The notes under the pieces are model-generated. The model did not search any database, was not told the DNA's origin, and saw only the letters and a list, made by a program, of their open reading frames with translations. From contig CAZTUB010000008.1 of NCBI GenBank assembly GCA_964615905.1, positions 1 through 64,000 on the forward strand: a stretch of DNA of 64,000 nt, read 5' to 3'. This DNA is from DATLMR01 sp964615905. Its GTDB lineage: Bacteria; Acidobacteriota; Blastocatellia; UBA7656. Every line of letters begins with the position of its first letter. Positions within the stretch are counted from its first letter, which is position 1. The position numbers and the translations under genes were made by a program. Positions 16,897-25,186 of the stretch are shown piece by piece.

Positions 16897-17394
16897 TCAG
16901 GCGCATTTCGGTGACTGGTCCGTGATGAGACCGATTGCGTGCGGTATCTGGCTGCGGATCGCTGTGAAGTTTTCAACAGCGCCGCGTCGGCTCCCCGGCA
17001 GGTTTATTATCAGCGTGCGCCCGCGTATGCCGCACACTGCTCTCGAAAGCGGCGCGAGCGGCGTCGAATCGAGGCTTCGCATTCGCATAAGCTCTGCGAG
17101 CCCCGGCGCTTCGCGCTCTATAACCGCGCGCGTCGCTTCGGGCGTGTTGTCGCGCGGGGCAAATCCCGTCCCGCCCGTCGTGCATATCAAATTTACGTCC
17201 GGGCGGTCCGCGTACTCTATCAGCTTTGAAGCTATAAGCTCGCGGTCATCCGAGATGATCTCGGTCGCGGTAATTTTGCACCCCAACTTTTCAAGCTCTG
17301 CGACAGTAGCCGGGCCTGACATGTCTTCGCGCTCGCCGCGCGAAGCCGAATCGCTTATGGTCAGGACTACTGCCAGTATATCGACTCTTGCCAT
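16897..17394 (-). CDS. mog: Molybdopterin adenylyltransferase (MogA/MoaB family)
   Basis: 165 aa. It has the MoCF_biosynth fold with the signature TTGGTGFAPRDNTPEA and the C-terminal INLPGSRRGAVENF. Mog adenylates molybdopterin before metal insertion; the MoaB subgroup has the same fold and is hard to separate by eye. It starts with ATG 17394 and ends 28 bp before hslO. No other molybdenum-cofactor genes are in the window. Confidence 0.85.
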   Translation of the reverse strand: MARVDILAVVLTISDSASRGEREDMSGPATVAELEKLGCKITATEIISDDRELIASKLIEYADRPDVNLICTTGGTGFAPRDNTPEATRAVIEREAPGLAELMRMRSLDSTPLAPLSRAVCGIRGRTLIINLPGSRRGAVENFTAIRSQIPHAIGLITDQSPKCA

Positions 17395-17465
17395 GATCTT
17401 ACCTGACGGCCTCCGACAAAGTGTTAATCGATAGTATTGCAGCCCCGCATTGACTTTGTAAACGG

Positions 17466-18083
17466 TCAGGGTCGCGGGCCGTCTCCCGGCAGGTTTATCG
17501 CGGCCAGTGGCGTGTAGATAGAGCCACCCGCGCTCAGCTGGCTTTGCATAAGGATAATCCTATCTGCGGTGAATCGCTCATTTGCGAAGCCTTCCGCGAT
17601 CAGCCTGTCGGCAAGCTCGCCGCCATTCTGGGGCGAGCGAAGCCGCGCAATCGTCAGGTGCGGCGAGAACCTTTTCTGTTCACGCGGGAACCCCTCGCGC
17701 GCCAGCTCGTCTTCGACCTGTTTGTGAAGCCGTATCAGCTCCGCAGGCAAGCTCGCCAGCCCGATCCAAAGCACGCGCGGGCTTCGCGGAGAAGGGAAGC
17801 ACCCGGCCCCGCCTACCTCGATCTCTATGTGCGGAACGCCTGCGACGGCGCGTTCGAGCCCGGCCTTCACATCATCGAGTCGGGACCTGCGCACGTCGCC
17901 CAGGAATTTCAAAGTAAGGTGGATATTCGAGGGCTTGACCCAGCTGGCCTGCCCGCCCGCCTTCTTGAGAGATTGTTCGAGCGCGCCTATCCGCTCGCGT
18001 ATGGGCTCGGGGATTTCGATGCAGACAAAGGTGCGGATCGAATCGATCTGTTTCTCCCGGCCTGATCTGCTGTCGGTGCTCAT
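17466..18083 (-). CDS. thpR: RNA 2',3'-cyclic phosphodiesterase (LigT/ThpR)
   Basis: 205 aa. The two HxT/Sx catalytic motifs of the 2H phosphoesterase family are present: NIHLTLKFLG near residue 54 and PHLTIARL near residue 145. These enzymes open 2',3'-cyclic phosphates and were first known as 2'-5' RNA ligases. It begins 13 bp after the ppk1 stop codon, so it is likely translated from the same message. The N-terminal 15 residues are a polar extension of uncertain reality. Confidence 0.9.
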   Translation of the reverse strand: MSTDSRSGREKQIDSIRTFVCIEIPEPIRERIGALEQSLKKAGGQASWVKPSNIHLTLKFLGDVRRSRLDDVKAGLERAVAGVPHIEIEVGGAGCFPSPRSPRVLWIGLASLPAELIRLHKQVEDELAREGFPREQKRFSPHLTIARLRSPQNGGELADRLIAEGFANERFTADRIILMQSQLSAGGSIYTPLAAINLPGDGPRP

Positions 18084-18096
18084 AACCTTCCGGCCG

Positions 18097-20241
18097 TCAA
18101 TTGCTGCTGTAGAACTTTATGAAATGGGCCTGGCTGTCTATCACCTCTTCGCCTTCGGCTGGCCGCACGCGCTCGTAAGTTCCGTCGACCTGCAAGCGGC
18201 GGGCTTTTACATTATCGCGCAGGCATATGTCGAGTATCTCGTCCTTCAGGTGACGTTTCAGCTTCTGGTCATCTATCGGCGTGACAAGCTCCACCCTGCG
18301 ATTGAGGTTGCGAAGCATCCAGTCGGCCGAGCCGATGTATATCTCCTCTTCGCCCGCGTGCTCGAAATAGAAGATGCGGCTGTGCTCAAGGAACCTGCCC
18401 ACTATGCTTGTGACCTTTATCTTGTCAGACAGCCCCGGCACTCCGGGTCTGAGCGAGCAGATGCCCCGCACGATCAGGTCGACCGGGACCCCCGCCTGCG
18501 ATGCTCTGTATAGCTCGCGGACCAGCTTGGTATCGGTCAGAGAGTTGACCTTCACGATTATTCGAGCGGGGCGGCCCGCCTGATGATTGGTGATCTCGCG
18601 CTCGACAAGCTCCGAGAAGCGCTCTCGCAGGTTTACAGGAGCTATCAAAAGACGCCGGAACTGTGTTTGCCGAGACAAACCTGTAAGATAGTTGAACAGG
18701 TCCGTCGCATCCTTTCCAATCTGCGCATCCGTCGTAAACAGGCCGAGGTCCGTGTAGATTTTCGCGGTGGCGGGGTTGTAATTTCCCGTGCCGATGTGCA
18801 GGTATCGGCGCAGCGTGTCGCCTTCGCGGCGAACCACCAGCGCCAGCTTGCAATGGGTCTTTAACCCGAGCAGCCCGTAGACTACGTGTACGCCTGCGCG
18901 CTCAAGCCTGCGCGCCCACTCGATGTTGTTCTCTTCATCAAACCTCGCTTTCAACTCGACAAGCACGGCCACCTGTTTCCCGCGCTCGGACGCCTCCATC
19001 AACGAGCGTACGATGGGCGAATCCTGGCCCGTGCGGTAGAGCGTCATCTTTATGGCCAGCACGTCCGGGTCTGTCGCGGCGCTGTTGATGAAATCGACCA
19101 CGGTCGAAAAAGAGTTGTAAGGATGATGGACGAGAATGTCCTGCCGCTTCATCACTTCAAAGATCGACTCGCCGCCTCTGAGCGGCGCGGGGAGCGAAGC
19201 CACGAGCGGCTTGTCTTTAAGCTCAGGGCGATTCGATCCATACAAATCCATCAGGTCCGGCACGCTCAGCGGGCCGTCAATCACGTAAACGTCGTCGGCC
19301 GTCAGGTTCAGGTTCGTCGCTAGGTATCGCATCATCTCGCCGGGCATGGTCGAGCTTACTTCGAGGCGGACCGCCGTGCCGAAGCGCCGCTTCCTGAGCT
19401 GCTCCTCCATAGTCTGCAACAGGTCGTTTGCTTCGTCCTCTCGTATCTCTATATCGGCGTCGCGCGTGATCCTGAAGACGTGGCTCTCGCTGACCTGCAT
19501 CCCCGGAAAGAGCGCGTCTACGTGCGCGGCTATGACCTCTTCGAGGAAGGTGAACTCCGTGCCCGAATCGCCCACTGGAACAAGCCTCGAAACCAGAGGC
19601 GGGACCTTGACGCGCGCAAAGCGCGGCTCGCTCAGGTTCGTCGCAGGCGACACCTTGCTTATCTCATCCGACGGCTGGATCATCACGCCCAGGTTCAGGC
19701 TGAGGTTCGAGATGTACGGGAACGGGTGGCTCGGATCGACCGCCTGCGGGGTGAGAACAGGAAAGACGTTCTCCATAAAATATGCCGAAAGCGCGCGGCG
19801 CTCGCGGTCAGAAAGCGCGCGGTAGGGCGTGATTACGATCCCTTGTTTTGCCAGCTCAGGAAGCAGGTCGTCTTTCAAGCTGCGCATCTGCTCAGGCAAT
19901 ATCTCGTGCAGCTTTTCGTTGATCTTCTTTAACTGCGCAATCGGAGTCAGCCCGTCGAGCGATAATTCGGTAATGCCCTCCTCGATCTGCTGCTTAATCC
20001 CGGAAACGCGGATCATGAAGAACTCGTCCAGGTTTGTCGAGAAGATGGAGAGGAACTTCAGCCTCTCAAGCAGCGGCTGCGACAGGTCGAGCGCTTCTTC
20101 AAGCACCCGGCGGTTGAACTCAAGCCAGCTCAGCTCGCGGTTGAACAATAACTGCCTGTGTAGAAACAGCGTGGGCGGAAGGGTTATGTTGCGGACGTCA
20201 CTCTTGTCGTCCTTGCCCTGGTGCTTTATTGCATCTGTCAT
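18097..20241 (-). CDS. ppk1: Polyphosphate kinase 1
   Basis: 714 aa, normal length for PPK1. It makes inorganic polyphosphate from ATP. N-domain motif FNRELSWLEFNRRVLEEA at 33-50; head and C1/C2 domains follow. The autophosphorylated histidine is His463 in GLKTHCKLALVVRR, with RYLHIGTGNYNP just downstream. The second active-site segment is in LEHSRIFYFEH near residue 620. First gene of a minus-strand row with thpR, mog and hslO. Polyphosphate is itself a chaperone during oxidative stress, so sharing a transcript with Hsp33 would make sense, but that is inference. Confidence 0.96.
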   Translation of the reverse strand: MTDAIKHQGKDDKSDVRNITLPPTLFLHRQLLFNRELSWLEFNRRVLEEALDLSQPLLERLKFLSIFSTNLDEFFMIRVSGIKQQIEEGITELSLDGLTPIAQLKKINEKLHEILPEQMRSLKDDLLPELAKQGIVITPYRALSDRERRALSAYFMENVFPVLTPQAVDPSHPFPYISNLSLNLGVMIQPSDEISKVSPATNLSEPRFARVKVPPLVSRLVPVGDSGTEFTFLEEVIAAHVDALFPGMQVSESHVFRITRDADIEIREDEANDLLQTMEEQLRKRRFGTAVRLEVSSTMPGEMMRYLATNLNLTADDVYVIDGPLSVPDLMDLYGSNRPELKDKPLVASLPAPLRGGESIFEVMKRQDILVHHPYNSFSTVVDFINSAATDPDVLAIKMTLYRTGQDSPIVRSLMEASERGKQVAVLVELKARFDEENNIEWARRLERAGVHVVYGLLGLKTHCKLALVVRREGDTLRRYLHIGTGNYNPATAKIYTDLGLFTTDAQIGKDATDLFNYLTGLSRQTQFRRLLIAPVNLRERFSELVEREITNHQAGRPARIIVKVNSLTDTKLVRELYRASQAGVPVDLIVRGICSLRPGVPGLSDKIKVTSIVGRFLEHSRIFYFEHAGEEEIYIGSADWMLRNLNRRVELVTPIDDQKLKRHLKDEILDICLRDNVKARRLQVDGTYERVRPAEGEEVIDSQAHFIKFYSSN

Positions 20242-20327
20242 ATTCTAGTCTTTAACACTCTCTCCCTGGATTTCGCTTTGTAAAAGAATAACAGCCCGCA
20301 CCCTCCTGTCACCAGTCTGGCTTCGGA

Positions 20328-21533
20328 TTACTCCGTCGCGCGGCGTTCGGGTCGAGCCTCCTGCCGGATCAGCTTGTAAGCCTTGCCTACGGGTATGCAT
20401 AGCGAGATTTCGTTTGCGAAGTCCACGTTGGCGGTGATGATCCCCACGACCTCGCCTCGGCGGTTGAACAACGGGCCGCCGCTCGCGCCACGGTAAGCGC
20501 GGAGCTGTACCTGAATCAAATCTTGATTGACGCGGCTGACCACGCCCGTCGAGAGCGAGTTTTCGATGAGTTCGTTGTTGGTGAGTTGCATCAAATCCAG
20601 GCCGAGCGGGTAGCCGATTACCGCAACCTCGTCGCCTTGATTGATCGATTCGAGATTGTTGTTGATGCCCAAAACTCGCGCCATATTCTCAAAAGGCGTG
20701 ATCTTCAAAACGGCGACATCGACCTCCTTGGACTCCGAGAGCCTGAAAACTTCCGCCGGTAAGGCGTTCTCGCGCTTCTGCCCCGGAAAGACGATCTCGA
20801 TATGCGAAGTGCGGCCCGTCGTCCCCGGCTGCGGCTCGTTGTACTCCCAATCGCGGATAAGGTGGCGGTTGGTTACGATCAGGCCGGTATCTGTGACGAC
20901 AAAGCCCGATCCGGTGCGCGACTGTCTTGAGATGACCTGCTCGTTCTCGTCCACAAGCTCGAATTCGGAGCGTATAAAGACGACGGCGGGGCTATTGCGC
21001 TGGGCGACCTCGGAAAAGCTCATCTGGCCCCGCTCCGAGTTGCCTGCCCTTGTCGAGAGCAGAACGCCTGCCGTAGCCCCTATGACCAGCGCGGCCAGAA
21101 GCGCAAGGATAAGCCTGAGATTCCCCGCCCGCGTTCGGGCTGTTCTGCCCAGTAGCCTGCTTATCGCGCCTGAACTGAGCGAAGCGCGGGCAAACTGGTT
21201 CGCTTCGGTCTGGTCGGCGGGCGGCTCTTCCCTTATTATGGCGAAACGCAGCAGCGGCCCGCCCGCGCCGAATTCGATCATGTCTTCGTCCCTCAGCTCG
21301 CTTGCGATCACGCGCCGGCCGTTGATCATTGTGCCGTTCGTCGAGCCAAGATCGCGTAACAGGTAATGGTCGCCTCTGCGAATGATTTCGGCGTGGTGAG
21401 AAGAGACACGGCGCTGGTTGCCGTCAAAGCTCAGGCTATTGTCAGGCGCGCGCCCGACCGTAATCCGCTCGGCAGTGAATGTCTCTCGCTGCCCCTTGTT
21501 GGGGCCTACGAGATAGGTGAAGCTGACAGGCAT
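20328..21533 (-). CDS. FHA domain - transmembrane - trypsin-like protease
   Basis: 401 aa. An N-terminal FHA domain (about 1-100) has GRAPDN, RVSSHHAEI and LGSTNGTMING, all the phosphothreonine-binding landmarks. A linker and one membrane helix (139-160) follow, then an HtrA/trypsin-like domain with His224 (IVTNRHLI), Asp272 (VDVAVLKI) and Ser351 (GASGGPLF). The order puts the FHA domain in the cytoplasm and the protease outside, so a Ser/Thr-kinase signal could reach an envelope protease. There is no PDZ domain. It is a single gene on this strand with 86 bp to ppk1. Confidence 0.88.
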   Translation of the reverse strand: MPVSFTYLVGPNKGQRETFTAERITVGRAPDNSLSFDGNQRRVSSHHAEIIRRGDHYLLRDLGSTNGTMINGRRVIASELRDEDMIEFGAGGPLLRFAIIREEPPADQTEANQFARASLSSGAISRLLGRTARTRAGNLRLILALLAALVIGATAGVLLSTRAGNSERGQMSFSEVAQRNSPAVVFIRSEFELVDENEQVISRQSRTGSGFVVTDTGLIVTNRHLIRDWEYNEPQPGTTGRTSHIEIVFPGQKRENALPAEVFRLSESKEVDVAVLKITPFENMARVLGINNNLESINQGDEVAVIGYPLGLDLMQLTNNELIENSLSTGVVSRVNQDLIQVQLRAYRGASGGPLFNRRGEVVGIITANVDFANEISLCIPVGKAYKLIRQEARPERRATE

Positions 21534-21678
21534 TCAGCTAACTTCAACCTCAAAATTGAATAGGCGCTTCGGTCCAGGGTTATCAAACAAGCGCGGTAGG
21601 ATTCTAATTCATCAATACAGACCGCACAAGCTCTCGCTACTTTCAATATGGAAATCCTGTTCGTAAAATATTACAACG

Positions 21679-21687
21679 TGGTATACT
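21679..21687 (+). promoter_or_regulatory. Extended -10 promoter of the coiled-coil gene
   Basis: TGG followed by TATACT (21682-21687), 39 bp before the ATG at 21727. The -35 position (TTCGTA, spacer 17) is poor, as expected for an extended -10 element. The surrounding bases resemble the promoter at 708-716. Confidence 0.5.
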
Positions 21688-21726
21688 CTGACCATCCCAG
21701 GCATTCATAGGATTTCAGAGGCCCGT

Positions 21727-22062
21727 ATGACAGACGATTCGACAACAAGACCCACCATCGAAACCGTGCTGGAGAAGATCAATCTTTTTGGTCAGAGGTT
21801 TGATACACGCCTGGGAAGCGTAGACTCAAATCTGGGGAGCCTCCGCGCTGGGGTGCAAGGAATCGAAGATCAGATGCACGGAATTGAAGCTCGGATGGAA
21901 AAGATTGAATCTGAGCTATCACAATTGCGGCTCGACATAAACACCCGTTTCCGCAGGGTCGAGCGGAAGATAGAACTGCTCAACCGTGATTTTCTTTCGA
22001 TACGCGGGGATAACGAAGACTTGCTGCAGCGCGTGGAAGACCTGGAATCTAAAGCGTCTTGA
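21727..22062 (+). CDS. Small coiled-coil protein of unknown function
   Basis: 111 aa, almost entirely helical, with heptad-like hydrophobic spacing from residue 12 to 108 (for example EARMEKIESELSQLRLDI). No signal peptide, cysteines or catalytic motif. It may oligomerise or act as a scaffold. It has its own promoter and faces tlyA, which converges on it with a 26-bp gap. Confidence 0.72.
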   Translation: MTDDSTTRPTIETVLEKINLFGQRFDTRLGSVDSNLGSLRAGVQGIEDQMHGIEARMEKIESELSQLRLDINTRFRRVERKIELLNRDFLSIRGDNEDLLQRVEDLESKAS

Positions 22063-22088
22063 CTCGGCTGCAGATCAAAGATAACAAC

Positions 22089-22883
22089 TCAGTCGCCAGT
22101 GAGCGCGAGTATACATTGTCGAATCGGGAAGGGGATTTCTGTCTCTCCCGCCACGGGTTTCAGGTGAACGAGAAACTCGCGGTTGCCTTCGGCTCCGTGT
22201 ATAGGCGAGTCGATCAGCCCTATAGCCTTCAGCCCCGCGCTCAAGGCCGATTCGATCACCTCTGTCAGCACGCGCCTGTGTTGCGCCGGGTCGCTTACAA
22301 TCCCGCCCCGCCCGACCTCGCCTTTGCCTACCTCGAATTGGGGCTTGATGAGCGCGACCGTGTCTGCGCCCGCTGCAATCACCCCGGCGATTGAAGGCAG
22401 TATCATTCCGAGCGAGATAAAAGAGACGTCGATAGTCGCGAGGTCGAATCTCACATCGAACTGGTCGGGGTCGAGGTACCGCGCGTTCTGCCCTTCGATC
22501 ACACAGACTCGCGGGTCCTGGCGAATCCGCCACGCGAGCTGGTTGTGGCCTACGTCAACCGCCCACACTCGCGCCGCGCCGCGTTGTAACAGGCAATCGG
22601 TAAAGCCGCCCGTCGATGCGCCCACGTCGATACAGGTCTTGCCTTGCGTGTCTATACCGAACTCGTCGAGCGCCGCTTCAAGCTTCAGCCCGCCACGGCT
22701 GACATACTTCAGCGTCTCGCCTTTTATCCTTATCTCCGCGCCCGCTTCGACCATCTGGCCGGGCTTATCTACGCGCTGCTCGCGCACGAGCACCTGCCCG
22801 GCCAGAATCATGGCCTGCGCGCGCGTGCGACTGTCGGCAAGCCCGCGCTCGACTATCACTTTGTCAATCCGCTCTTTCGCCAT
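22089..22883 (-). CDS. tlyA: TlyA-type rRNA 2'-O-methyltransferase
   Basis: 264 aa. An N-terminal S4 RNA-binding domain (residues 4-65: RIDKVIVERGLADSRTRAQ, then KYVSRGGLKL) is joined to an FtsJ/RrmJ-like methyltransferase with the SAM motif DVGASTGGFTDCLL (about 86-99). Family members methylate cytidines in 16S and 23S rRNA, and in some bacteria loss gives capreomycin resistance. It starts 6 bp after the preceding lipoprotein gene and is probably co-transcribed with it. Confidence 0.92.
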   Translation of the reverse strand: MAKERIDKVIVERGLADSRTRAQAMILAGQVLVREQRVDKPGQMVEAGAEIRIKGETLKYVSRGGLKLEAALDEFGIDTQGKTCIDVGASTGGFTDCLLQRGAARVWAVDVGHNQLAWRIRQDPRVCVIEGQNARYLDPDQFDVRFDLATIDVSFISLGMILPSIAGVIAAGADTVALIKPQFEVGKGEVGRGGIVSDPAQHRRVLTEVIESALSAGLKAIGLIDSPIHGAEGNREFLVHLKPVAGETEIPFPIRQCILALTGD

Positions 22884-22889
22884 CAGAAC

Positions 22890-24263
22890 TTAATTCGCAC
22901 CCGCGCGCCGACCGCCGCGCGCTGCCGTCTTGCCGCCTTTCCTGGTCTTGCTTGCCACGCCCGACGATTTAGCCGGTTTCCGCTTAGCCTTTGACGCGGC
23001 CCTGGCCGAAGCCGCTTTCGGTTTTGCCTGCGCCGCACGATTGCTCTTTTCAGCTTTGGCCGTACCCAGCTGGCTCAGGGCGGTTGCAATCAGGCTCTCA
23101 TCGGGGAGTTGCCCGTCGGCAAAAGCAAAGACATGAAAGTGATCTCGCGTCTCGCGCAGTGCTTCGAGCCGACCGGCCTGTTTGAGCTTCGCGATCTCAG
23201 CCATCAAGTAGTCCTGCTCGGCAGCCGTCATGTACTTGTAATATATGTCGAACGCAAGCCCCGTCGTATGAGGCGGGACGGCAATCCGCGTGGCGTTCGG
23301 GTTTGTCTCGCTCAATTCTTGCTGGTAACTCTCCGTGCGCACGAGCGAGGTTATCGGCAGCGGGCGGTCGAACTTTTGCTTGTAGCTGCGGGCGATTTCA
23401 AGCATCACGTCGCGTGCTTCGGGGCGCATAAAGCTGAGGAGCCGGACCTTCATATTCTGCCTGCCCGCCGGGTCGTTCAAGTCGTACGCCTTGCCGCCGA
23501 AATCCGCCGCAAGCTCGGCAAGCTGACGGTACTCCGCAAAGACGAGCTTGCTCCGCTCAGGGCTCTTGTAGAAAGAGGCGAGCAGCTTCTTCCTTTTATC
23601 AAGCTCCGCGATGGTCTTGCGCGCCCCTGCGACCTGAGACTGTAACTCCCTGCGGCGGCTCGCGTCTTTCTTGCGAGTCTTTGCGATCTCCTGTTGAAAC
23701 CCGGCTACCTGCTTTTCCTGCTCCTGGGTAAGCTCTGTCAGGCGCGCGTACTCTGCGTCGAAGCCTTCCTTTGAAGAGTAAAGCGGGATCTCTTCGCCCG
23801 ACGCTTCGTCATAGTGTGTGAATGGGTCCTTCGAGGCGTGCCCGCCGACCCCGTAAAGTATATACTCAGGGCCGAGCGGGGCCATCTCGACCATCTGGTT
23901 CTGTTTTATCAGGTCGATCAACTCCGCGTAATCGTGCGGTACGGGGTACTTCTGCTCGCGCCATTCCGCGACCTGGACGGCGAGAAAGCGGCGGCGGTCG
24001 CTGTAATGCTTTAGCTCCGGCGGCACATCGACCTCTGCCTTGCGCCCTGCAGGCTCGCCGCGATCCTCTTCGATCTTGTTAGCCGCCTCTTTCCAGGGGT
24101 TGACCATCGGCGGCTCAATCGTGGGCGGAGGCGGGACGTATGTCTCCTTCGGCTCTCGTTTACACCCTTCGGTAAAGAGCAGGAGCAGCAAGCATAGTAA
24201 AAGAAGTGGCTTCGCCGTCTTTGAAGCCGTCGTCAAGGGCCGTGTCGCTGTGCCTTTTCCCAT
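22890..24263 (-). CDS. Putative lipoprotein with M15-like (DUF5715-type) peptidase domain
   Basis: 457 aa. An N-terminal hydrophobic stretch ends in TEGC near residue 34, an imperfect lipobox. The middle (about 180-240) is a charged coiled coil. Residues about 255-395 contain HTTGLAFDIYYKY and, 45 residues on, RETRDHFHVF, matching the HxxxxAxD and ExxxHxH zinc ligands of the M15/VanY-type D,D-carboxypeptidase fold. The tail is Lys/Ala/Arg-rich and could bind peptidoglycan or nucleic acid. A role in cell-wall trimming is inferred. A TATAAT box lies seven bases before the ATG. Followed within 6 bp by tlyA. Confidence 0.7.
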   Translation of the reverse strand: MGKGTATRPLTTASKTAKPLLLLCLLLLLFTEGCKREPKETYVPPPPTIEPPMVNPWKEAANKIEEDRGEPAGRKAEVDVPPELKHYSDRRRFLAVQVAEWREQKYPVPHDYAELIDLIKQNQMVEMAPLGPEYILYGVGGHASKDPFTHYDEASGEEIPLYSSKEGFDAEYARLTELTQEQEKQVAGFQQEIAKTRKKDASRRRELQSQVAGARKTIAELDKRKKLLASFYKSPERSKLVFAEYRQLAELAADFGGKAYDLNDPAGRQNMKVRLLSFMRPEARDVMLEIARSYKQKFDRPLPITSLVRTESYQQELSETNPNATRIAVPPHTTGLAFDIYYKYMTAAEQDYLMAEIAKLKQAGRLEALRETRDHFHVFAFADGQLPDESLIATALSQLGTAKAEKSNRAAQAKPKAASARAASKAKRKPAKSSGVASKTRKGGKTAARGGRRAGAN

Positions 24264-24270
24264 TGCTCGT

Positions 24271-24276
24271 ATTATA
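24271..24276 (-). promoter_or_regulatory. TATAAT box 7 nt before the lipoprotein start codon
   Basis: Perfect TATAAT on the minus strand separated by ACGAGCA from the ATG at 24263; no Shine-Dalgarno is present. This predicts a leaderless message, like the arrangement at 9000. Confidence 0.45.
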
Positions 24277-24380
24277 ACCCCTTGTATAGAATACTCGATC
24301 TATAAACTTCGATGCTACAGTTGCCGTATTAAGTTTGAAGGCTAAGGGCTATAATTCTTATTAAAACGACTGGAGGCGAG

Positions 24381-25070
24381 ATGTTCTGCCCAACATGCAG
24401 CGCAGAGGCGGTTTCAGGACAACGGTTCTGCAAAGGCTGCGGGACCAACATTCAGCTCGTGTCGGACGCGCTCGCGCGCGGCGACGACACGCTTGGACAG
24501 TTGAGAATCGACGTCGAAGCTCTCAAGAACAAGGCGGTCGATTTTGCGAAAGGGATCGGCGCTGAGGTCTCCGAAGCGGTCCAGGCGCACAACCAGGCCA
24601 GCATCACCCAGGGCGGCAAGCGGGATACGAACCCCATTAAAGCCGAGCCCGTAACCAAACCTAAAGATTACCTCTCTTATTCGTGGCAGCATAATCTGAA
24701 GGACGGGATCATCACACTGCTGGGCGGAGTAGGGCTTGGCGTGCTGCTCTATTACCTGACCCGCGCGGGCCTAGAAGCGGGCACGGTTGAAGACATGGAG
24801 CTGAAGTGGCAGATACGCGGGCTGACGCGGCTGGCCGGTTTGATGTGGCTCTTTGCGTTGATACCCGTCTTAAAGGGGCTCGGCCAGATATTTTATGCGG
24901 CTTTCTTTGCCGAATCTATGGCCACGCTCGCCACGCGGTTCGCGCCCCCGCCGGTCCAGCAGATCTCGATTCAGCCGCCGCAGCCGACTCAAAACTTCGC
25001 CAACGTCGCAGAGCCCCCCTCAAGCGTCACAGAGCACACGACTCAATTCTTTGAAGACGCCAAGCATTGA
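24381..25070 (+). CDS. Zinc-ribbon membrane protein
   Basis: 229 aa. The N-terminus is a zinc ribbon, MFCPTCSAEAVSGQRFCKGCG, with paired CxxC motifs at residues 3-6 and 17-20. A helical region follows, then two membrane segments near residues 113-128 and 152-178, and a Pro/Gln-rich tail. Proteins of this layout are common and functionally uncharacterised. GGAGG lies 6 bases before the ATG. Repeat element B starts immediately after its stop codon. Confidence 0.75.
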   Translation: MFCPTCSAEAVSGQRFCKGCGTNIQLVSDALARGDDTLGQLRIDVEALKNKAVDFAKGIGAEVSEAVQAHNQASITQGGKRDTNPIKAEPVTKPKDYLSYSWQHNLKDGIITLLGGVGLGVLLYYLTRAGLEAGTVEDMELKWQIRGLTRLAGLMWLFALIPVLKGLGQIFYAAFFAESMATLATRFAPPPVQQISIQPPQPTQNFANVAEPPSSVTEHTTQFFEDAKH

Positions 25071-25170
25071 GTGACAAGTAAACAGTGACAAGTGACGAGT
25101 GACAAGAAAGACCTGTAGCCGCGTCGGTTCTTCTCCCTTTCTTGTCACTCGTCACTTGTCACTTGTCACC
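25071..25170. repeat. Heptamer-repeat hairpin element B
   Basis: GTGACAA/GTGACGA units: 25084-25110 is a perfect 27-bp reverse complement of 25137-25163 with a 26-nt loop. It begins one base after the upstream stop codon and fills the gap between two convergent genes. A single unit of the element C type (GTAAACCGTGAAC, reverse strand, 25178-25190) lies at the dxs stop. Confidence 0.85.
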
Positions 25171-25186
25171 TTCTTCCGTTCACGGT

